A stretch of DNA of 64,000 nt. Source: Nelumbo lutea (Eukaryota > Streptophyta > Magnoliopsida > Proteales > Nelumbonaceae). The stretch spans positions 13,574,499 through 13,638,498 of the forward strand of contig JAKGHH010000006.1 of NCBI GenBank assembly GCA_022828595.1, written 5' to 3'. This document shows positions 48,701 to 57,700 of the stretch, piece by piece. The notes under the pieces were generated by a model. That model saw nothing but the letters and a program-made list of their open reading frames with translations, did no database searches and had not been told where the DNA came from. Position 1 is the first letter of the stretch. The number at the start of each line of letters is the position of its first letter. Position numbers and translations under genes: made by a program.

Positions 48701-51700
48701 CTTGTCTCTGCTTTTAGTGCAACTAGTTCTATTGACTCTACTTCTTAGATTATTGATTCCAGTGCAACTGACCACATGACACATATGTCCTCTTTATTTT
48801 CTTCCTATCACTTATTGTCTGGTCAAGATAAGATGAGAGTTGCTGACGGTTCTCTCTCCACCATCTCTGAGAAAGGGGTAGTTGACCTAAGCAAGGACCT
48901 CTCTCTTAAATCTGTTCTGCATGTTCCCAATCTTACTTCCAATCTCTTATCTATTTCAAAGCTTACCAAGAATTTGAACTGTAGCATAACCTTTTTTCCT
49001 ACTCATTGTGTCTTTCAGGACAGATTGACGAAGAGAACGATTGGGAGCGGTCATGAGTATGGAGGTCTCTACTATTTTGATGCAGACATCAGTTCGGCCT
49101 TACAAACATCTACTGCTAGTAGTCAGAATATTGTGGAGTCAATATCTAGGTTACATTTGTGGCATGCTAGGCTAGGTCATTTACCTTTTTGATCATTGGA
49201 AGGGTTGTGTTTTGGAGCAGCAACAGTAATCCGAACCAGTGAAGAAGGAAGAAGAAGATGAGGAAGAAGACAAGAGAAAGAGAGAATAGGAGGGTTTAGT
49301 CGAAACTGATTAGTCTCCCATTCAGTCGACCCCCTTATGTTTATTAGGTTCTAATTACACTTAGAAAGACTAAACTGCCCTCACTTAAGTGTGGGGCAGA
49401 GTACTCTAATAAAACAACCACATAAGCAAAGTACTTAACTGACATGAGATTACTAAACTACCCCTATTCGGCTCACTCTAACACTCCCCCTCAAGCTGGA
49501 GAATATATGTCATATAATCCCAGCTTGTTACATAGATGGTTCACTTTCCCTGAGTTTAGAGCTTTTGTAAACAAATCTGTCCATTGATCATTTGAGGCCA
49601 CATGTTCTGTGTTTATCTCTCCAGCAAGGACCTTCTCCCTCACAAAGTGGCAATCAACATCTATGTGCTTTGTCTCTCATGAAATACAGGATTGGATGAG
49701 ATATGGAGTGCCACTTGGTTGTCACAATACAGTCTCATAGGTCTATCCATGTGAAACCCAATTTCTTGTAGAAGATTCCTCAACCACACTAACTCACAGG
49801 TAGTATGTGCCATGGCCCTATACTTAGCTTCAACACTACTTCTGGCCACAACCGTCTGCTTTTTACTCTTCCACGTCACAAGATTTCCTCCAAGAAATGT
49901 GCAATAGCCCTTAGTAGATCTTCTATCATTCACTGAGCCTGCCCAGTCTGCATCTGTATAACCCACTACTTCAAGTTTTCCTCCTAGTTTATACAATAGT
50001 CCATGGCCTGGAGCTCCTTTCAGATACCTCACAATTCTAAGAATTGCATCCTAGTGAGGTATACAAGGGTTCTGCATGAATTGGCTCACCACACTAACTG
50101 CAAAGGATATGCCGGGTCTCGTGATAGTCAGATAGTTCAGCTTCCCCACTAGTCGTCTATACCTTCCAGGATCTTCAAATACTTCTCCTGTATCACTGCT
50201 CAACTTAACATTTGATTCCATAGGGGTCTCAGCCGGTTTTGCACCTAACAGTCCTGTTTCTTCCAATAGATCAAGAACATATTTTCTTTGGCACAGATTT
50301 ACACCTTGTTTTGACCGGGCAACCTCTATTCCCAAGAAATATTTCAATGTTCCAAGATCTTTTGTTTGGAAATGATTTTACCGAAATACCTTTAATTTTC
50401 CAATCCCCAATTTATCACTGCCAGTAATGACAATATCATCCACATAGACCACTAATAGAATCTTCCTAGCTTCTGAGTTATAGCTGAACACTGAGTGATC
50501 TACCTGGCACTGCTTCATTCCAAAACTCTTCACCACTTCACTGAACTTCCCAAACCAAGCACGCGGCGATTGTTTCAGCCCATAAATTGCCTTCTTCAAT
50601 CTGCATACCTTACCATCCTCCCCCTGAGCAACAAACCCAGGTGGTTGCTCTATATATACCTCCTCCACAAGATCACCATGGAGAAAGGCATTCTTTATAT
50701 CAAGCTGAAACAGAGGCCAATCATTCATAACTGCCAGGGAAATTAGTACACGAACAGAACCAATCTTAGCCACCGGAGAGAATGTCTCCATGTAGTCCAC
50801 TCCATACAACTGTGAGTAACCTTTAGCAACAAGTCTGGCCTTCAGACGCTCCACACTACCATCTAGCAAGTATTTCACAGTATACACCCATTACATCCCA
50901 CAACATGCTTACCAGGTGGGAGAGTAGTAAGTTCCCACATTTGAGTATGTTGAAGAGCAGAAAGTTCCTCCTCCATTGCCCGCTGCCAATCAGGTGAACT
51001 GAGAGCTTCTTGAACATTGTTAGGTATGGAAATAGAGGATAAAAGGGAAACAAACTGGCGATATGATGTAGAAAGACGAGATAATGAAACAAAATTGGAA
51101 ATGGGATGGAGGGTAGAACTGCGTTTACCTTTAAATAAGGCAATGGGTAGGTCAAGGTCTGAAGGTTCAACAATAGGAGCCATGAGAGGACCCACAGATG
51201 AGGTAGAAGCTGGAGGAGGGGCCGATGTCGTTCGACGTGTATACACTTGTCGGATTGGTGGACGTTCAGTGGTGATCTGCATGGGATGAGGTGATGAGTC
51301 TACTCCAACAACAACATCTGGAACTGGATCACTGACCGGGAGAGGAAGAGGAAGTGCGGGTGGAGACGAAGGCGCTTCAGGACTTGAGAAGAAGGGAACC
51401 GACTCAAAAAAGGTGACATCAGGGTAGACATAGCACTTACGGGTAATGGGATTATAACACTTGTACCCTTTTTGAGTCCGTGAGTAGCCAAGGAAGACAC
51501 ATTTAATTGAGCATGCATATAGCTTGTCTATTCCAGGGCTCAGATTTTGGACAAAGCACACAAAACCAAAGACACGAGGAATTAATGGGAATGGAGATAA
51601 AGTGGGAAACAAGATAGAGAAGGGGGACCGACCATGAAGGATGAAGGAAGGCATCCGATTAATGAGAAAACATGCAGTGAGTACAGCATCACTCCAAAAA

Positions 51701-54700
51701 TGTTTAGGAACATTCATGTGGTGAAGAATAGACCGAGCAGTTTCAAGAAGCTGACGGTTCTTCCGTTCAGCTACCCCATTTTGTTGAGGGGTGTATGCAC
51801 ATGATGTCTGATGGATAATGCCACGCTGTTCTAAATACTATTGAAATGAAGTAAGAAAGTATTCACGACCACTAAAAAGCTTGTAACATCTAGTTGCTCC
51901 CTTTGCTGTTGCTGAACTTTAATATTTGGAGTAAGGGGGTGATAGACATTGAGTTTATTCCTTATATTCTTCATGTTGGCATAGTACTCTTCTAGTGTTT
52001 TGGTTCCTTGCTGTAAATCAAAATACTCCTGATAAAGCTGATACACTCTTGTTGTGTTATCTTGTCAAGAATATAGCTTCTTAGCATGCTCCCATATATC
52101 CTTAGCCGTATCAAGGAACATAAAGTTGGCACTAATTTTGGGTTCCATACTATTCCACAGCCAAGTCATGATTTGAGCATCTTCTTGCTCTCAATCATCA
52201 AACCCTGGAGAGTCCTCCGGTGGCTTCTCATCTCTTACATGCTTTACTTTCTTCTTTGCCTTGAGAAACACTTCCACTGATTTAGGCAATGGAACATAGT
52301 TCTCCCCATTCAGCTTAATTGAGGTCATTTGTACCCCTAGGTAGTCGAAGGAAATTACCACATTAGGTTTCTGATCATTGTAGTCATCTCCTATTGCTGC
52401 CATTGTACTCTTTCACAGCTGCCTCTAACCTTACTTCTCAGCTACAAGCTGATTGATGTTGTTCACAGTTTGATACTTCAGCACCTATTGCAGCCCCCAA
52501 ACACAATAGTGGGAGCACACACTTGTTCTTCTTCACACTACTGCTGACTTCACACACCTATGACCCACATAAGCATCACAAGCACCACAACACAACAGTA
52601 GGCCCTCTTACAACCATTCAATAAAAAAAATTGTGCATCACAAGCACCACAACACAGTCAAACTGCTACACCCAGTTCAGATTTGTTTAACACACTTAAG
52701 AGGGCATTACACGACCACAAGAAGCTTGGCAAGGTCACTGCATTCCACCTTACACACTCGGCCACCTACAGCAGCCCTAACACCACTCAACAACTCACAA
52801 CAGCCCTACACCATTTGGTTACTGCACACACAACCCTTCTTAGGGAAACAATGAACCTAGTTCTCTAGGTACTAATCAATACTAACTGATTCTTGAAGGG
52901 TTCCTACCCAGAAATACCAGCAACACAAAAGGACTAAATAACCAACCTTCCTTTGAGAGTTTCAGCCAACCATTCACTGCTGAAATCACCTTCCTTGATG
53001 AAGAAAACTGTGCGCAGCAGAGAGCAACGAGCTGTGATGTCTCAAACCTAGGGCGAACCAGCTCTCTCCATTAACTAACTAGAAACGAAGAAGAGGGTGT
53101 CACGAATACAGCTGAGATGCTTTGTAAGCGGAAGCAGGTCAGAAGCCTTGCTCTGATACCATGTTTTGGAGCAGCTACAGTAATCCGAACTAGTGAAGAA
53201 GGAAGAAGAAGATGAGGAAGAAGACAAGAGAAAGAGAGAATAGGAGGGTTTAGTCGAAACTGATTAGTCTCCCATTCAGTCGACCCCCTTATGTTTATTA
53301 GGTTCTAATTATACTTACAAAGACTAAACTGCCCTCACTTAAGTGTGGGGCAGAGTACTCTAATAAAACAGCCACATAAGCAAAGTACTTAACTGACATG
53401 AGATTACTAAACTACCCCTATTCGGCTCACTCTAACAGGTTGTTTCCTGAATTATTCAAGGGTATTTCAAGTCAAAGTTTAGTTTGTGAAGTGTGTCAGT
53501 TGTCAAAACAATGTAGAATTGTTTATCCAGTTTCTAGTAATGAAATTCAAGCACCTTTTGATTTGGTTCATTCTAATGTTTGGGGCCCTTCACCTCTTGT
53601 TTTTGTTGATGGCTATCATTACTTTATCAGTTTTATTGATCACTACTCATGATGCACATGGATCTACTTGCTATAAGGATGTGATGAAGTGCCACGAATA
53701 ACCATGGCATTTTGTAAAATGATTGAAACACAATTTGACACGAAGATTAAGCAATTCCAATCAGACAATGCTACTGAATATTTTGAAAGATCCTTGAACC
53801 TATTCATGGAGGATGCTGGCATGCTACATCAGTCATCTTGTGCTAGTACCCCTCAACAGAATGGGGTTGCTGAGCACAAGAATAGACACCTATTGGAGAC
53901 CACTCGAGCCTTACTATTTCAGCACAAGGTTCCCAAGTACTACTGGTCTCAAGCAGTCCTTACCGCATCATATCTGATAAATTGGATGCCATGCAAGCTG
54001 TTGGGTATGAAAACTCCTTTCTCTGTCCTTTGTCCTAATCTTCCAGACTTTCCTCTTGCACCTAGAGTCTTTGGTTGTGTATGTTTTATACATGTAAATG
54101 ATCCAAAGAATACCAAGCTGGATCCTAGGGTTACGAAAGGAATCTTTCTAGGGTACTCTCCTACACAAAAGGGTTACAAGTGTTATGGTTCCGCCACCAA
54201 GAAGAAATATGTCACAAAAGATGTGGTATTTTTTGAGTGTCAATCCTATTTTCATTCTTCCCAGAATCCTCTTCAAGGGGAGACTAGTGGGATGGAAGAG
54301 AATTCTTCTTCCCCCTCCTTTTTTTTGCCTCTTTCTGCCTCGAGCCTTCCATCTTCTCCTCCTGATCCTCCTAGTTGTAGCATCCCGGGTGAACCTAGTG
54401 AGGTTCCCATTTTGCTTGTTACCACTCTTGATGCTGCAGATGTTACTAAGGACTCTAGTAGGCAACAAAAAGATATAAGAATCATCTACAACAGAAGGAA
54501 AAAGGGCCCTCTAACTCATGACAGCAACCAATCGGACTCGGATCAACCTGTCTTAGCAACTCCAAGTAATCTTATCACACATACTTCTAATTTGAATCTC
54601 CCTACAACAGAAGGAAAAAGGGCCCTCTAACTCATGACAGCAACCAATCGGACTCGGATCAACCTGTCTTAGCAACTCCAAGTAATCTTATCACACATAC

Positions 54701-57700
54701 TTCTGATTTGGATCTCCCTATTTCTCTTCGTAAGTCTACCCGTTCTTGTACTATCCAACACCCCATTGCTGAATTTGTTTCTTACTCACGTTTATCTCCT
54801 CGTTATAATTCTTTTGTGTCTGGTCTCTCCTCCGTGCATGTCCCTACAAGGTACTTAGAGGCAGTGTCTGACCCAAGATGGAAAGAGGCTATGAATGAAG
54901 AAATGAAAGCCCTAGTGAAAGCAAGGATTTGGGAATTAGTGGATCTACCGGAAGGGAAGAGCACTGTCAGATGCAAGTGGGTGTTCACTGTAAAGCATAG
55001 GGAGGACGGGTCGATTGAAAGGTACAAGGCCAGACTTGTGGCAAAGGGGTTTACTCAAAAGGAAGGGATTGGCTACAAAGAAACCTTTGCTCCAGTAGCG
55101 AAGTTCAACACAATCCGGGTTTTTTTGTCATTAGCTGCAAACTTCTCATGGGAGCTACATCAGTTGGATGTGAAGAATGCTTTCCTAAATGGCGATCTAC
55201 ATGAAGATCATGGATCCTCCACCAGGTTATGTTTTTGATAGGAAAGTGTGTAAACTGAGGAAAGCATTATATGGTCTTAAGCAGTCTCCTCGGGCTTGGT
55301 TTGAGAAGCTTTGTGGGGCCATGAAGAAAGTGGGGCAGATCATACCTTGTTCATAAGGAAACAAAATAGCAAACTTACAGTACTCATTGTCTATGTGGAT
55401 GATATGGTGATTACTAGGGATGATTTGGAAGAGATAAAAAGATTAAAGGAGTTCTTGGCTTCTAAGTTTGAGATCAAAGACTTGGGCCATCTGAGATACT
55501 TCCTTGGGATTGAAGTTGCTCGGTCAAAAGAGGGCATTTATATATGTCAGCGGAAGTATGTCCTTGACCTCCTAGAAGAGATAGATATGATGGGGTGTAG
55601 GCCAGCAGATACTCCAATAGAATAGAACCATGGTCTACAAAAATCAGTAGGAGAGAACTACCTTGATAAAGAGACATACCAAAAGCTGGTAGGGAAGTTG
55701 ATATTATCTGTCTCTCACTCGACCAGATATTGCTTATGCTGTACATGTTGTCAGGCAGTTCATGCACTCTCCTAAGATCCCTCATATGAGAGCAGTGGAA
55801 AGGATTCTTAGGTACTTGAAGACTTGCCCAAGAAAAGGAATTCTGTTCAGAAAACACAATAAAATTGAAATTGAAGTGTATACTGATGCAGATTGGGCCG
55901 GTTTTGTTGGGGACAGGATGTCAACTTTTGGGTATTGCACATTTGTTGGAGGGAATCTGGTTACATGGCGGAGTAAAAAACAGAATGTGGTTGCTAGATC
56001 AAGTGCAGAGGCTGAATGTCAAGTTATGGCTCATGGTGTCGCTGAACTTCTGTGGCTTAGGACCCTTCTTAGTGAGCTAGGGATAAAGATCAAGTGTCCT
56101 CTCAGGTTGTACTGTGACAACAAGGCTGCCATCAACATTGCAAATAACCCAGTGCAACATGATAGGACGAAACATATTGAGATTGACCGACACTTCGTTA
56201 GAGAAAGAATAGTCTCAGGGGAACTCTGCATTCCTTATACTCCTTCCGATATGTAGATTGCAGATGTGCTAACAAAAGGGCTAGCTTCAACGGAATTCTT
56301 GGACTTGGCAAGCTAAACATGACTGACATCCATGCTTAGCTTGAGGCGGAGTGTTGGTTCGGCTGATTTAATGTATATGTTAGTCATTGCTGGGTCAAAC
56401 ATATATATAAGATAGTAGGGTCGGCTGAAAGGTTTAGAGCCGCCATTCTCAAACTATCTCCTCTTCTTCTTCTCTTCTTCTTCTTTGGCTGCTGTGTTCC
56501 AGCAAACAGAAACAACAGTCCAGACACAGTACTGGAGGAAGTCAGGGGACCTGAAAATATACAACAAACAACTTCAGCAATCAATAACTCAAAGTTGACA
56601 GTCCAAAAAAAGGCAAGTTTTAGGACTGTCAAATCTAAAACCTCTCAAATATCAATCTAAAATCTGAAACAATTTAATGGGAAGCAAGAAAACCCTAGTA
56701 CAGCACCAGATCTAAGGTTACAGGTTGACTGAATCAGCCGATTGAGAGAAAACTGTGATTTGCCAACATATCAGGTGTCTTTTCCAAGAATAAAGTGGTA
56801 CCTTGTGCTGGTCGAAACAACACTCAGAAAACTCCAAACCAGAAACTAAGTGTAGGGTTGAAAAGAGCTTGAGAGAACCCTTCAATCTGGAGAGAAAAAC
56901 CTAAATCACTGGCTGGTTTATAAGGCCTGAAGTCCGAAGCTGTTGCAGTCAAAAAGGGTAACTGTACAGTATTGCCGCCCCAAGAAGAAGATCAGAATTC
57001 CTTCAAAAATTTTACCAAATCAGATGCTGTTCGTAGGGTGAATAGATCAGGTCTAGGTAACACTAGACCTGAAGTTTGGCCTCGAACCAATGTCTCCCAA
57101 GAAAGATCTAGGCGACACCAGATCAGGTTATCACAACCACAAATTGGAAGAGATTCACCATTAGCAGTAACAATGTGATTTTCAAAGGAACATGGTTTAG
57201 GGGACTGACCAAAGGAAGCCCTAGTCATGTGGTTTGAGGCTTTCAAGTCAATGATCCACTTATCTGATGGGGAAGAACAAAAGTAAATAGACTTACCAGA
57301 TAGACCAATAGCTGAAAAAGCAGAGGAAATAGCCAAATGACATCAGTTGACAGATTTTAACTTCAATAAGAGAGCTAGAAGAATCTGCCTTTGGAGCTGA
57401 AGTGGAGGAAGATGAGACATCAGGTGATTCAGCCACTGCATGATAGGCCTTAGGCTCTCTCCCTTCTTAGGGGGCCAAATGGGGCATTCAACAATGATAT
57501 GACCAGTTGCTTATAGTAGGTAAAAAAGTTATTTTTCTTGCAATGAGATGGCACATAACCAAAGTTGCACTCATAACACTGTATCTTTGATAAATTTTTC
57601 TTTCCTTTTTGCTTAGTAGCCAGAAAAATGACATCAAAGCCATGCTCTATTATCAAGAGAGGACTGAGTAAGAAGCCGGTTTCCTCTCTCAATAGTTCAC

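Larger units (their letters stand above)
49208..53437 (-). mobile_element. Ty1/copia element D, both LTRs, gag fused to integrase, inserted in C
   Basis: This 4,230-bp element has a 5' LTR at 53162-53437, a primer-site complement GCTCTGATACCA at 53150-53161, gag, a deletion joining gag to integrase, RT, RNase H, a polypurine tract and a 3' LTR at 49208-49483. The flanks are GGTTG at 49203-49207 and 53438-53442, a perfect 5-bp duplication. The two 276-bp LTRs differ at about five sites (about 2%), the lowest divergence in the window. It belongs to the M/N/F/J family. Confidence 0.94.
47014..56508 (+). mobile_element. Ty1/copia element C, both LTRs, hosting element D
   Basis: The 5' LTR is at 47014-47275, the primer site TGGCATCAGAGC at 47276-47287 (one change), the internal region on the + strand, a degenerate polypurine tract (GCTTGAGGCGGAG) and the 3' LTR at 56352-56508. 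The flanks are GAAAC at 47009-47013 and 56509-56513, a perfect 5-bp duplication. Element D (49208-53437) interrupts the pre-integrase; without D and its duplicated GGTTG the internal region is about 5 kb. The 3' LTR lacks about 105 bp present in the 5' LTR. Confidence 0.93.
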
